DNA of 64,000 nucleotides from Spirochaetia bacterium UBA5763 (GTDB lineage Bacteria > Spirochaetota > UBA4802 > UBA5550), in contig DIEX01000020.1 of NCBI GenBank assembly GCA_002418835.1, positions 62,001 through 126,000 of the forward strand. Reading direction: 5' to 3'. The notes below the pieces were generated by a model. That model did not search any database. It had not been told where the DNA came from and saw only the letters and a program-made list of their open reading frames with translations. Within the stretch, counting starts at the first letter, position 1. Each line of letters begins with the position of its first letter. The position numbers and the translations under genes were made by a program. Positions 19,723-28,490 of the stretch are shown here, one piece after another.

Positions 19723-21309
19723 CTACCTGTCCCACCATTTTTTCTTCATCTTGAAATCTTCTGCTATAACCTGAACAGCGTTATAACCGCAGGCTCCCCC
19801 TATACTTCCGCTGGGGTGAGTCCCTGCTCCGCACATATAGAGATTTTTGTAAGGAGTTTTATATGGAGTATATTCCACAAAAGGTCTGAATACTGTCATC
19901 TGGTCCTGTGTCATCTGACCATGATTAAAACCGCCATGAACCATTGAAGTCCATTTGCGTTCAGTATCTCTTGGAGACATTATATGAACTTTAAGCAGCG
20001 CTTTATCCATATTAGTAACATACTGGCTCCATACCTTGATACACCTCTGAGAGAATTCCTCTTTCACAAGGTCCCAGTCGTCAGGTGTTTTATCTTTCAG
20101 CTTATACGGAACATACTGCCACCCCATTGCTGTACCTTTACCTTCAGGAGCCTGGGATGGGTCAATTGCAGTTGGATAAGCAGTGAACATCCTCGGATAT
20201 GAAGGGAGCTTCTGCATATTTATCTCTGCAAAATCGTCATAAAGTTCCTGGGGATTATCTACAAGAAGCACTCCGAGGCACCTGTTGATGTCGGGATTAA
20301 ATTCAGCGCATTTCCATTTAAGGGGCTCGTCAAGAGCAAGGTGTGTTGTGAAGAGCACTGTATCTTCAGCTCTCCATCTCTCAACGGAGTTTTTAAACTG
20401 CGGAGTCAGTTTATCCTCACCTATAAGATTCTTGAATGTGGCGTGCGGCTCGAGATTCGTGATCACCATCTTATCTGCTTTGATTACAGTTCCGTCCGCC
20501 AGTTCAACTCCTGTTGCGATCTCACCATCAACAATAATTCTTTTTACCTCAGCGTTTGTCATCACCTTTCCGCCGTGAGCTTCAAGGCATTTTACAAAAG
20601 CCTCGCCGAGCTTCCCTGAACCCCCTTTGCATATTGTCCATCCGTGGGGATCGTGTGTTTCACCTAACATCATCGGCACAAATACTCCGAAACCGAGAAT
20701 ATCAGGAGCTCCGCCGAACTCTTTAATAAATGCGAGGAGAAGTGATTTGAGTTCATTGGATTCGAACATCTCCTCAATCACATTTTTCGGGCTTGAGAGC
20801 TGCATCCTCAGCATGTTAAGTCCCTCAACGCTCCCCTCCATCGCCATTGCTGCAAGTGAATTGGGCTGAGGAGGATTAAAAAACCAGGGGCCTATCATGT
20901 TGTCAACAATGACTCTGAAGTTCAGCGCAAGTTCCCTGTAGACTTCAGCATCCTTTTTTGAAAAACGGGCAATCTCTTTACATGTTTTGTCAATATCCCT
21001 GTACAGAACAAGACATGTCCCGTTTGTAAATACAGCGCCTACCTGCGCATCAGGCCAGATATACTCCGCACCGTACTTTGCGAGTTCCAGATCTTTGTAA
21101 ACCGGACCCATATGCAGTATACCGTGGAACAGTGAAGCAAGGTTATGCTTGAATCCGGGGAGAGTAGCCTCCTCTGTCCATGCTCCGCCACCTGCTTTTT
21201 CAAGCCTTTCGGTAACCAGAACTTTGTAACCCGCCTTCTGAAGATAGCATGCAGCTGTAAGGCCGTTATGCCCGCCTCCAACAACAATCACATCATAATT
21301 TTCTGACAT
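19723..21309 (-). CDS. FAD-dependent oxidoreductase, phytoene dehydrogenase-like
   Basis: About 528 residues. The N-terminal dinucleotide fold reads YDVIVVGGGHNGLTAACYLQ, followed by GGGAWTEEATLPGFKHNLAS, a CrtI/amine-oxidase-type FAD signature. The C-terminus LYMCGAGTHPSGSIGGACGYNA is the second FAD contact. Substrate is not predictable, though the family handles carotenoids, retinoids and other hydrophobic molecules. ATG at 21309 has GGAG at proper spacing; the ATG at 21315 is too close. It leads the unit with the small membrane protein and outer-membrane channel, behind the palindrome at 21396 and a TATAAT at 21368-21373. Confidence 0.88.
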   Translation of the reverse strand: MSENYDVIVVGGGHNGLTAACYLQKAGYKVLVTERLEKAGGGAWTEEATLPGFKHNLASLFHGILHMGPVYKDLELAKYGAEYIWPDAQVGAVFTNGTCLVLYRDIDKTCKEIARFSKKDAEVYRELALNFRVIVDNMIGPWFFNPPQPNSLAAMAMEGSVEGLNMLRMQLSSPKNVIEEMFESNELKSLLLAFIKEFGGAPDILGFGVFVPMMLGETHDPHGWTICKGGSGKLGEAFVKCLEAHGGKVMTNAEVKRIIVDGEIATGVELADGTVIKADKMVITNLEPHATFKNLIGEDKLTPQFKNSVERWRAEDTVLFTTHLALDEPLKWKCAEFNPDINRCLGVLLVDNPQELYDDFAEINMQKLPSYPRMFTAYPTAIDPSQAPEGKGTAMGWQYVPYKLKDKTPDDWDLVKEEFSQRCIKVWSQYVTNMDKALLKVHIMSPRDTERKWTSMVHGGFNHGQMTQDQMTVFRPFVEYTPYKTPYKNLYMCGAGTHPSGSIGGACGYNAVQVIAEDFKMKKKWWDR

Positions 21310-21367
21310 ACTCATACTCCTTTGTATAAATTATCTCACAGCTTAACCATGAGTAGGAATTGACCGT

Positions 21368-21411
21368 ATTATACATGGAGTTCTGACGCGTGACTTCACC
21401 CGCACGGGTGA
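21368..21411 (-). promoter_or_regulatory. Promoter with TCACCC-N4-GGGTGA palindrome, oxidoreductase unit
   Basis: The palindrome TCACCCGCACGGGTGA is at 21396-21411. Twenty-two bases downstream on the minus strand lies TATAAT (21373-21368). The inferred transcript start is near 21361, which puts the palindrome centre at about -42, the place of a class II activator. No -35 box is needed in that arrangement. Two sister sites are at 22095 and 23416. Confidence 0.7.
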
Positions 21412-21492
21412 CCCCTGAAATAAGATTAAAAAAATTTTACGTAACTGTTTTATCAGATGGATGGAGCGTATGAGGATAATTACAGCAGAATG

Positions 21493-21527
21493 ATTACCGG
21501 CCCTTCAATATTGAAGCAGCCGGTAAT
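21493..21527 (-). terminator. Hairpin after the SpoIIAA/SEC14-like gene
   Basis: Arms ATTACCGGC and GCCGGTAAT enclose a second palindrome CTTCAATATTGAAG. It lies 28 bp after the minus-strand stop at 21555. There is no clear T-run, so it may be an RNA-stabilising hairpin rather than an intrinsic terminator. Confidence 0.5.
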
Positions 21528-21554
21528 TCATTGATGTCATTGAATATGAATTAA

Positions 21555-21938
21555 TCAGCCCCGTGATTTTAACCACGCTTTGGCTTCAGCTTCATTGTTG
21601 AAGTACTCTATCTCTATATCAGGATTAGCCTGTGCTTCTTTATTTGCTTCTTTCATACTGAGTTTCCCCACATTGTCACCGGGAATAACAAAGGCGAAAT
21701 ACTTCAAACCGGTCTTTAACGCTTCAGGAAACCATACACCCTGTAGCCACTCCCTCACTTCTTTTGAGAGTACCTTCATATCCTCTATATTATTAAGCTG
21801 TTTCCTGGAACTGTTTTCCTTGCGAAGTTTCTGGAGATTCTTCGCAACATCTTTAAACTCATCAGTTGATAGAAAACCTTTAAAAACTCCGATAGCGGCT
21901 TTTACGTCGCTGTCATAATAACTGTCTGCTTTGATCAT
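21555..21938 (-). CDS. SpoIIAA/SEC14-like (STAS-type) protein
   Basis: 127 residues. The pattern VWFPEALKTGLKYFAFVIPGD followed by IEIEYFNNEAEAKAWLKS is characteristic of small STAS/SEC14-like proteins whose fold binds lipids or acts as an anti-sigma antagonist. No Ser phosphorylation motif is obvious. A GGAGTG lies 9 bases before the ATG. It is monocistronic with its own TCACCC palindrome 157 bp upstream, so it appears to belong to the LuxR regulon. The biochemical role is unknown; lipid sensing is only a guess from the fold. Confidence 0.72.
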   Translation of the reverse strand: MIKADSYYDSDVKAAIGVFKGFLSTDEFKDVAKNLQKLRKENSSRKQLNNIEDMKVLSKEVREWLQGVWFPEALKTGLKYFAFVIPGDNVGKLSMKEANKEAQANPDIEIEYFNNEAEAKAWLKSRG

Positions 21939-22066
21939 ACCTGTTCACTCCGTATTGCTATTTTATTATAGATAATCAGTTCACCTGCGCCATGCTTCAG
22001 GGTTCAACAGCAGTGTTACTTCTCACTTAATAAGCTGTTACAGCAGGGGGAGAACTTTGGCTGATA

Positions 22067-22110
22067 AGTTTAGCAGCGGGTATCTGTCTTTTCATCACCC
22101 ATGCGGGTGA
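22067..22110 (-). promoter_or_regulatory. Promoter with TCACCC palindrome, SpoIIAA/SEC14-like gene
   Basis: TCACCCATGCGGGTGA is at 22095-22110. TAAACT (22072-22067) lies 22 bases downstream on the minus strand, a fair -10 box at exactly the spacing seen at the oxidoreductase promoter. The leader to ATG 21938 would be about 120 bases. Confidence 0.6.
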
Positions 22111-22134
22111 TACTCAGGAGATTCACAAAGTTTT

Positions 22135-22166
22135 TCAAAAAAAATAACCGGCTTGCAACCGGTTAT
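22135..22166 (-). terminator. Rho-independent terminator of the LuxR regulator gene
   Basis: Arms ATAACCGG (22144-22151) and CCGGTTAT (22159-22166), followed on the minus strand by a run of eight T. It lies 42 bp after the regulator's stop. Confidence 0.85.
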
Positions 22167-22207
22167 CGCTTAGTAATGTTTTCGGATAAAAATCCTGTAT
22201 AATTAAA

Positions 22208-23272
22208 CTACTGTATTCTCCCCATCTCTTCCAGAAATCTGTAAGCCCTGGAGACAAGCTGGGTTCTTGAATTAACATTCAGTTTTAGAAAAAGGTTATC
22301 AAGATGTCTCTTCACAGTATTGACAGATATACCCATCTCAGCAGCGATCTCCTTATTCTGAAGTCCCTTCTCTACATACTGGAGAACTTCGAGCTCCCTT
22401 GGGGATAGTATATCTCTTAAACAGTTGAACTTTTCCGGGCGCGGGATTTCGTTAAGTATAACAAGTGACTGTCCTCCGGATGATCCGGGGATAGGGCAGA
22501 AAGTGGCGCTCAGGTTTTCGGTCTGAACTCTCCCCGCTCCACCCTGCTCCATGCTCTCCCTTTTGAGAAGGAGCTTAAGACTCCCTGAAGGATCATCCCT
22601 CCCCAGAGTACGCTCCGTAATAATCCTTGCTGAGCTGTTGGCATATTGAGTAGAGTACCCTGAGTCAGTGATTACAATCCCCTGCTTGACGCGAACCATT
22701 GCATTGCAGAATTCCTGTTTGTAATCCGCTCTCCTCCCTCCGCTGATGGAATCAACAATGGAGAGGCTCATAAAACGGCTGATGATAGAAATCACTTTAA
22801 GATCATTTTCGGTAAAAGCCCCTTCGTGTACCTCTCTCCCGAAATTAAGAGTTCCGATTATATCCTCCCCAAAGATGAGCGGAGACTGCATGGCGAAATC
22901 TATTGAAGCTGTTTTAACTATATTATAAACCGGGTGATGCTGCCACCCCTCGAGTCCAAGAAGCAGTTGTGACTGGTAAGGGATTCTTTTACGTGTAATC
23001 CACCCCCGGAGAGGATCAACCTCTCTCCCTTCCTCTTCATAGAACCTGATGAAATCAACATCAATACCGCTTCCTGTTATCCGCAGAGGCTTTTTCTTCT
23101 GAGGCTTGAAAAAATAGAGCGCGGTCGCGTGAGCAGGGATCACCCTGTTTATAGATTTAAGGTATTCAGCTTCAATCTCCTCAAGATTCATAGGCCCTGT
23201 GATAGATGATATAACATCATCCAGTGTAGCAAGAATATCTTTATCCTGTGAATAATTCTGCATGTAACCCAT
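22208..23272 (-). CDS. GAF-LuxR transcriptional activator
   Basis: 354 residues. An N-terminal GAF-like sensor (about 15-175; FAMQSPLIFGEDIIGTLNFG) is followed by a PAS-like middle (about 190-285; GIVITDSGYSTQYANSSAR) and a C-terminal LuxR helix-turn-helix (about 290-345; LSPRELEVLQYVEKGLQNKE and MGISVNTVKRHLDNLF). Ribosome site GGGGAG. The gene is flanked by TCACCC-N4-GGGTGA palindromes, one in its own promoter, so it likely activates itself, the SpoIIAA/SEC14-like gene and the oxidoreductase unit. The ligand may be a hydrophobic compound entering through the channel at 18494; that is inference. Confidence 0.87.
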   Translation of the reverse strand: MGYMQNYSQDKDILATLDDVISSITGPMNLEEIEAEYLKSINRVIPAHATALYFFKPQKKKPLRITGSGIDVDFIRFYEEEGREVDPLRGWITRKRIPYQSQLLLGLEGWQHHPVYNIVKTASIDFAMQSPLIFGEDIIGTLNFGREVHEGAFTENDLKVISIISRFMSLSIVDSISGGRRADYKQEFCNAMVRVKQGIVITDSGYSTQYANSSARIITERTLGRDDPSGSLKLLLKRESMEQGGAGRVQTENLSATFCPIPGSSGGQSLVILNEIPRPEKFNCLRDILSPRELEVLQYVEKGLQNKEIAAEMGISVNTVKRHLDNLFLKLNVNSRTQLVSRAYRFLEEMGRIQ

Positions 23273-23388
23273 AGACTCCCCCTATATTCAAGGCTGGTAC
23301 ATTTCCATCGATATACTTATGCTTATAAAAACAACCCTTTTTCATTCATTATTAAGCTGCCAGGATTATCTCTGTTAAATCTATAATC

Positions 23389-23434
23389 AATATACTATGA
23401 GAGGCTCTTCGCGCATCACCCGTACGGGTGATGC
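23389..23434 (-). promoter_or_regulatory. Promoter with perfect 22 bp palindrome, LuxR regulator gene
   Basis: A perfect palindrome spans 23413-23434, with half GCATCACCCGT. The core TCACCCGTACGGGTGA is 23416-23431. TATATT (23394-23389) lies 21 bases downstream on the minus strand. It suggests autoregulation of the GAF-LuxR gene. It is the longest and most symmetric of the three sites. Confidence 0.65.
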
Positions 23435-23445
23435 GGTGAAAAAAA

Positions 23446-24591
23446 TTACTTACCAATAAAAGAGCCCTTTATCTCAATAACCGTAACCTCCGGTGTGGCA
23501 ATAAACCTCACTGGCGGTCCCCATGTACCTGTTCCCCGGCTCACATACAGTCTGCTCCCTCTCCCAAGGTCATACTCTCCACATAGATAAGGAAATGATA
23601 ATTTTACAAGGAGTGTAAAGGGGAATATCTGCCCGCCGTGAGTGTGCCCTGAAAGCTGGAGATCAAAGCGCCCAGTACTCCCCCTGGTTATCCTCGGCTG
23701 ATGCTTAAGAAAAACTGTATAAAGGCCGTTCTCCGATACAGTGAGAACTCTGCTCTCCTCAGCTTCACTATAATAACCGAGCCTCCTGCCTGAATAATCA
23801 TCAACTCCGGCAAGGTTTATACCCGCAACAGTAACAGCCCTGTTACGCAGCATGATGAAGCCCGACTTTTCGATGAACTGAACGCTCTCCTCCACACCTG
23901 TGATAAACTCATGGTTGCCGGTTATCGCGTACTTCCCCTCTGGCGCATTGATGCTGCGCATAACAGCAGCAACTTCATCACTGTTTCTGATTGAGCGATC
24001 CAGAAAATCGCCGGTGGACACAATAATGTCAGGCATCTCCCGCTCTGCGATTTTCTTTATCGCTTCAGCTTTTTCAACACTGATTAAAGGGCTGAAGTGT
24101 ATGTCGCTCAGCTGCATTATCTTAAGGGTCTTTGCTTCAGCCGGGAGTTTCTCTGTTTCAATTACGAGGCGTTCAATGCGCGGAGTATCTGCCTCATAGA
24201 AACCGTATGCCAGTACAGAGATGCTTATAATCAGTGTACCTGCGAGCACCTCACGCGCCATGTATCCGGGCGGTATAAATCCTGCTTTCTCCGTGATATA
24301 AAGTATAATGTCAGCCATACCGTGTATAACGAGAAAGAGGAAAAGAAACGCGAGCCAGCCGTATCCAGTAAACCCTGTAACTGCCGCCCATAGAGGCTCT
24401 CCCTTCTGACTGAAGAAGACTGTTGCAACAGGGGTTATAATTACCGTAACGAGAAAAAGCCTTAAAAGAATAGAGGGGAGCGACCTCCCTGTGAGTATGT
24501 TTCTATGCTTTCTGATGAAGTAGTAGTTCATGAGACTGTAAATTATTATTACTATGGATATAAATATAAAGAATGATAAAGGGGATCTCAT
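23446..24591 (-). CDS. Membrane-anchored metallophosphoesterase (YkuE-like)
   Basis: 381 residues. Four membrane helices (about 5-130) precede a calcineurin-type phosphoesterase (about 155-375). All metal motifs are visible: QLSDIHFSP, VSTGDFLD, GNHEF, HQPR and SGHTHGGQIFPF. The YkuE-like group acts on phosphoesters at or near the membrane, for example UDP-diacylglucosamine or other lipids; the substrate is not known here. GAGGT lies before the ATG. It is separated from the downstream LuxR gene by that gene's promoter palindrome. Confidence 0.9.
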   Translation of the reverse strand: MRSPLSFFIFISIVIIIYSLMNYYFIRKHRNILTGRSLPSILLRLFLVTVIITPVATVFFSQKGEPLWAAVTGFTGYGWLAFLFLFLVIHGMADIILYITEKAGFIPPGYMAREVLAGTLIISISVLAYGFYEADTPRIERLVIETEKLPAEAKTLKIMQLSDIHFSPLISVEKAEAIKKIAEREMPDIIVSTGDFLDRSIRNSDEVAAVMRSINAPEGKYAITGNHEFITGVEESVQFIEKSGFIMLRNRAVTVAGINLAGVDDYSGRRLGYYSEAEESRVLTVSENGLYTVFLKHQPRITRGSTGRFDLQLSGHTHGGQIFPFTLLVKLSFPYLCGEYDLGRGSRLYVSRGTGTWGPPVRFIATPEVTVIEIKGSFIGK

Positions 24592-24682
24592 TGTACCTCA
24601 CGGTTTATAGATATTTATTATCAGGATACTAAGAATATATTAGGTATCAACGTTCTTTAAAGGTTAAACTCTTTTTTTAAAA

Positions 24683-24717
24683 AGCGGAATTCTCTTTTCA
24701 GACATAGGAATTCCGCT
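24683..24717 (-). terminator. Terminator after the MASE1 gene
   Basis: Perfect 10 bp arms AGCGGAATTC and GAATTCCGCT with a 15-base loop. On the minus strand it is followed by TTTTTAAAAAAAG. It lies about 140 bp after the MASE1 stop. The stretch 24592-24855 holds this hairpin and no convincing gene. Confidence 0.65.
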
Positions 24718-24855
24718 CTCAAGGAGAGGATGATGCCTGTTAGAAGAGAATCTTTAAAAAACCTGAACTGATCGATCCCCCGCCTGCATACAGCCACCTC
24801 CTTTGAAAGGGGGTTTTCTTTTTCTCCCTCGCAGCCTTCAGGCCGGAGGGATATT

Positions 24856-25944
24856 TCATTTATAATTTCCATAAAGTTTTTCAACACACTCCTCACAGAG
24901 GCCATGAGTAAATTCAGCACCCGAGTGCTTGGTTATATAAGATTCAATCTGCTCCCAGTATCCTTTGTCATTCCGTATCTTTTTGCAGCTGCTGCATATA
25001 GGGAGTATACCCTGAAGTGTTTTAATCTCTTCAAAGGCTTTGCGCAGTTTCTCTTCACCCACTTTTCTTTCATAAAAAAGTATACCTGTAAAACCTGCTG
25101 ACAGGGTTACACTGATTATAAAGACATTAAGAGATATAAGGTTATGCTGGATATCCCCGCCGGTGAAAGGGCCTATACCTTCAGCAGTGAATATCTGGGC
25201 GACGAGAGAGATAACAAAGCTGGAAACAACCGCCCCGGTAAAATCATATTTTAGAGAGAGCCATATAACCACAGGGAGTATAAGGAAAAAGGCATACACA
25301 TTATGCAGCACTTCGCTCCTCCCCCATAAAATAAAAATAAGCGCTGACAGTCCACCAATGACCAGCATGGAGATAGATGCTTCACAGGCTTTCTGTTTTA
25401 TGTAATGTTTCCCTTTATTGAATACAGATGCTGAAGCAAGGATTAGCGGAGTGAAGAGCATCTGCCCCATGGAGTTCCCTATCCACCAGTATATAAGGCA
25501 TGTAAGAATATCTCCATTTTTCAGATCTGAGAAGAGGCAGAGCGAGGTTACGCCTACGACAGAACTTAAAGGCTGAAGGAATGCGAAGATAACAAAGATG
25601 AGAAGAAGATAATCCCTGAGAGAAACGAGTCTCACATTAAATTTCAGCCTGCTGAGTATCCATAAACCGGCAAGAGCTTCAACGGAATTCCCGGCGGAAA
25701 TTATTAATGATGAATAAATATTAAGCCCGGTTGCAAATCCAAGCAGCATCTGCCCTAAAAAAATACCGGGCCAGATACGCCATCCGAATAACAGTATAAA
25801 ACCGAGGGCCACTCCCTCTGAAAGAAATATAGCGCTTGTTACTGTTTCATAAGATATAGCGAAAGCAAAGGCAAACTTTCCGAATATATAATACAGCACA
25901 GCCAGAACAGAAATGATAACTGCATTGCGGATTCTTTTGTCCAT
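24856..25944 (-). CDS. MASE1 membrane sensor with C-terminal Cys motif
   Basis: 362 residues. Eight or more membrane helices (about 8-300) match MASE1 (SEGVALGFILLFGWRIWPG; IYWWIGNSMGQMLFTPLIL). A short coiled coil leads to a C-terminal motif LPICSSCKKIRNDKGYW ending in HGLCEECVEKLYG, a Cys-rich tail common behind PAS and response-regulator proteins. There is no kinase, GGDEF or EAL output, so signal transfer must go through another protein or the Cys tail. GGGGAA lies upstream of the ATG. Confidence 0.82.
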   Translation of the reverse strand: MDKRIRNAVIISVLAVLYYIFGKFAFAFAISYETVTSAIFLSEGVALGFILLFGWRIWPGIFLGQMLLGFATGLNIYSSLIISAGNSVEALAGLWILSRLKFNVRLVSLRDYLLLIFVIFAFLQPLSSVVGVTSLCLFSDLKNGDILTCLIYWWIGNSMGQMLFTPLILASASVFNKGKHYIKQKACEASISMLVIGGLSALIFILWGRSEVLHNVYAFFLILPVVIWLSLKYDFTGAVVSSFVISLVAQIFTAEGIGPFTGGDIQHNLISLNVFIISVTLSAGFTGILFYERKVGEEKLRKAFEEIKTLQGILPICSSCKKIRNDKGYWEQIESYITKHSGAEFTHGLCEECVEKLYGNYK

Positions 25945-25997
25945 TCACTATATTCCCCTGCTTTAATATACAGAGAAATCAGTTCAAAACAAATATA

Positions 25998-26885
25998 TCA
26001 TAACGTAAAATTTATTTTTGAGAGCCTCGCACCGGCGAAATAGTAAAGCGTATCACCATCAACAAGGAAGCGATTACAGTATTTCACAATCCTGTATGAG
26101 TTCTGTTCGCCGAATCTTGTGTCTATTTCGACAGCATAAAGAGAGCCGTCATCGAATTGCACAAGAAACGAATCATCTCTGGCAGGGAAGAAATCAAAAG
26201 CTGTAATTGTTTTATCCGGAGAGTATATTCTCTTCTTCTTCATAGTGTTTATAAAAAACGGAAGCTGCTCCTTTTTCCCTGTCCACATTACATATAAACT
26301 GTTCCCCTCTTTAGTCAGAAGGACTTTCCCACGGAGCTTTCTGTTCACTCCGAGTTTCAGTTTCGCAATCTCCCTGCTGTTCCACTGGGGAATAATGCTT
26401 TTTGTAGGCTTATTTGCGGTTTTAAAAAGTTCAGCAACATCGGTGTATTCATCATTGAGGTCACGTTTAGGTTTACGCTTTTTCGCATTCTTTTCATCAA
26501 GGGGGAGATATTTATTTATCTCCTCAACATTCAGGTCTTCAGGGATAAGGAGCGGGAAACATACCTCAACCTTCTGTTCCTCTACAGGTATCCATTTTTG
26601 CCAGGGCCTGTATCCCTCCTTGCTCATCTTTACATGATAGCTGGCAGGCTTGATATTCTGAACCAGGAGGTTCCTTTCGAAAATACCGGAGGTTTTTTTC
26701 AGTTTTCCATTAAGGTACACAGAAGCATCAAGCTCCTGATTAGCAAAATAGATCCCCCCTGTCTTTACCAGCTTAAAATCGCTGCTGACCCTGTATCCGA
26801 ATGAGTAAAGAAGTATTACAGGTATCACTATAAGAAATACCATGAAGAGGCCGGTTATATAAATCCACTGTTTTTTTACTGTCAT
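25998..26885 (-). CDS. PEGA-domain membrane-anchored protein
   Basis: 295 residues. A single N-terminal membrane helix (about 7-29) precedes a PEGA-like domain (about 45-110; DASVYLNGKLKKTSGIFERN and PASYHVKMSKEGYRPW). The rest looks strand-rich, possibly a propeller fragment (TVITAFDFFPARDD-like spacing, DGSLYAVEIDTRF). PEGA domains are extracytoplasmic surface-layer modules. It begins 9 bp after the glycosyltransferase gene with AGGGAGA, so the two are co-translated. A role in polysaccharide assembly is inferred from that pairing. Confidence 0.72.
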   Translation of the reverse strand: MTVKKQWIYITGLFMVFLIVIPVILLYSFGYRVSSDFKLVKTGGIYFANQELDASVYLNGKLKKTSGIFERNLLVQNIKPASYHVKMSKEGYRPWQKWIPVEEQKVEVCFPLLIPEDLNVEEINKYLPLDEKNAKKRKPKRDLNDEYTDVAELFKTANKPTKSIIPQWNSREIAKLKLGVNRKLRGKVLLTKEGNSLYVMWTGKKEQLPFFINTMKKKRIYSPDKTITAFDFFPARDDSFLVQFDDGSLYAVEIDTRFGEQNSYRIVKYCNRFLVDGDTLYYFAGARLSKINFTL

Positions 26886-26894
26886 AAATTCTCC

Positions 26895-28439
26895 CTATTC
26901 GCTGCTTCCACGGTGTTTCGGTGTTACCCAGAATCCCAAATACTTCCCGAACATAAGTCTTGTCTGAGCGTCAATCGCAGGTATCGCGCCGAATATTGTT
27001 ATAGTGAGAGGTACAAGGAGCCACTGTATTATATGATAAAATTTTCTCGGCGGCTTACCCTCTTCAGGTACGCTTGGCATGAGGCTCACTGCAACCATTG
27101 ATGAAAGAACAAGGTTGCTCATAGTAATCATCATTATATCTCGTGTAATATACGGGAGACTGAAGCTGAGCATTGTGGTGTTGAATTCACGCCCGCCAAG
27201 CATTATGGGCATCCATCCTAAAATAAATATAAGGATAGGATTCGTTGCAAGGGACCAGTATCCGTCAAGGTTAATCAGGAATATCTTGAATTTCTCCCAC
27301 CTGCTGATATTTTTATTTTTCGAAAAGTTAAACATAATGTAGGCAAAATTCTCAACTCCATAAGACCAGCGCTGCTGCTGTTTATAGATATTCTTCATTG
27401 TCTGCCAGAAAGAGGGAGCGAGGTTCGCGTCCATTGAAACAGGATACGACATCGGAGTAACAAGGTAATCTCCGTCATATTTCATGTAGCAGTTCCAGAA
27501 TATTCTTGAATCCTCGCTCACCATGTTGCTCTGCCAGTACCCCACTTCATAAAGTGTGCTGAAAGGGACCGAGTGTGAGCTGAATGTGGCAAGGCGTTTC
27601 TGCCTCTCCTGCTGAACCATCTGCCAGAATGTTCCGGAGTATGCAACAACGCGGGATACAGCGGGTGCTTCGAAGATATTATTATTGAAAACAGGTACAG
27701 GCTGGAATGATGTTCTGTCAGGTTTTTCACTTGCAAGGTACATCCAGGTTAGACAGGCAAAGTACTGGTCATAAACAATTGTATCAATATCAAATGCGGA
27801 GACAAGTACATCCTCGTAGGGGATCTTCTTTTTATCAAGGACTTCAATCCTCGCCCGGTCTGCGGCATAAGCTATATTCGAGCCTTTACCCGCAAGCTCA
27901 CCCTCAATGCCGTCAGGGTGAACAGTGACAACAAAGTACCCGAACTTCTTCCCGTACTTCTTCTTCATCTTCTGAGCGATCTCAGAGGGCCCTTCACCTG
28001 CCCGCTCCTCCCCGGCAAGGACAATGATGAATTTTTTGTGGTTATATTTTGATTCAAGGAGTGAAAGGAGGGTCTTCTCAATAATATCCTCCCCCTCTTT
28101 ATAAAAGGGGAGCATTATCATGTGATAAATATGATCATATTTAAAGTGAACCAGCTTATCCACCCAGCTGGTTTTCATGTGTTCTTTTATACGCTTCCAG
28201 TTCTCTTTCAGGTGAAGAGAGAGATACGCGGTTTTCAGCAGCCAGAAAACGTCAAAGGCGATGATAAAAATAGCCGCGTAAACAGGGACAAGCCATGAGG
28301 CAGCAACAGCCCCGATAATTGTCCCCCAGGAGAAAGCGCCGGGAAGTATCTCCCAGAACCTGTACCTCAGATAATCCGTGCCGGAAAGTTCCGACCCTTT
28401 ACCGATACGCCATTTTTCATAATTATATTCAGCGGACAC
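26895..28439 (-). CDS. Membrane glycosyltransferase, family 2
   Basis: 514 residues starting at GTG 28439 behind GGGAGA. Two N-terminal membrane helices (about 30-72) precede a GT2 catalytic domain (about 105-390) with AFDIDT as the metal-binding DxD-like motif, VSEDSRIFW with the catalytic Asp region, and QQQRW, the processive-synthase signature. Four C-terminal membrane helices follow. The layout matches membrane polysaccharide synthases. It leads the unit with the PEGA protein. The sugar and polymer are unknown; a preceding polymerase or export gene is not present. Confidence 0.87.
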   Translation of the reverse strand: MSAEYNYEKWRIGKGSELSGTDYLRYRFWEILPGAFSWGTIIGAVAASWLVPVYAAIFIIAFDVFWLLKTAYLSLHLKENWKRIKEHMKTSWVDKLVHFKYDHIYHMIMLPFYKEGEDIIEKTLLSLLESKYNHKKFIIVLAGEERAGEGPSEIAQKMKKKYGKKFGYFVVTVHPDGIEGELAGKGSNIAYAADRARIEVLDKKKIPYEDVLVSAFDIDTIVYDQYFACLTWMYLASEKPDRTSFQPVPVFNNNIFEAPAVSRVVAYSGTFWQMVQQERQKRLATFSSHSVPFSTLYEVGYWQSNMVSEDSRIFWNCYMKYDGDYLVTPMSYPVSMDANLAPSFWQTMKNIYKQQQRWSYGVENFAYIMFNFSKNKNISRWEKFKIFLINLDGYWSLATNPILIFILGWMPIMLGGREFNTTMLSFSLPYITRDIMMITMSNLVLSSMVAVSLMPSVPEEGKPPRKFYHIIQWLLVPLTITIFGAIPAIDAQTRLMFGKYLGFWVTPKHRGSSE

Positions 28440-28490
28440 AGAAATCTCCCTTTGGTATATGCAATTATATTCTACTTATTATAATTTATC

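Noticed and set aside
24657..24920. 87-residue frame on the minus strand
   Set aside because: It overlaps the MASE1 3' end and reads through the terminator hairpin. There is no ribosome site and the composition is unlike a protein.
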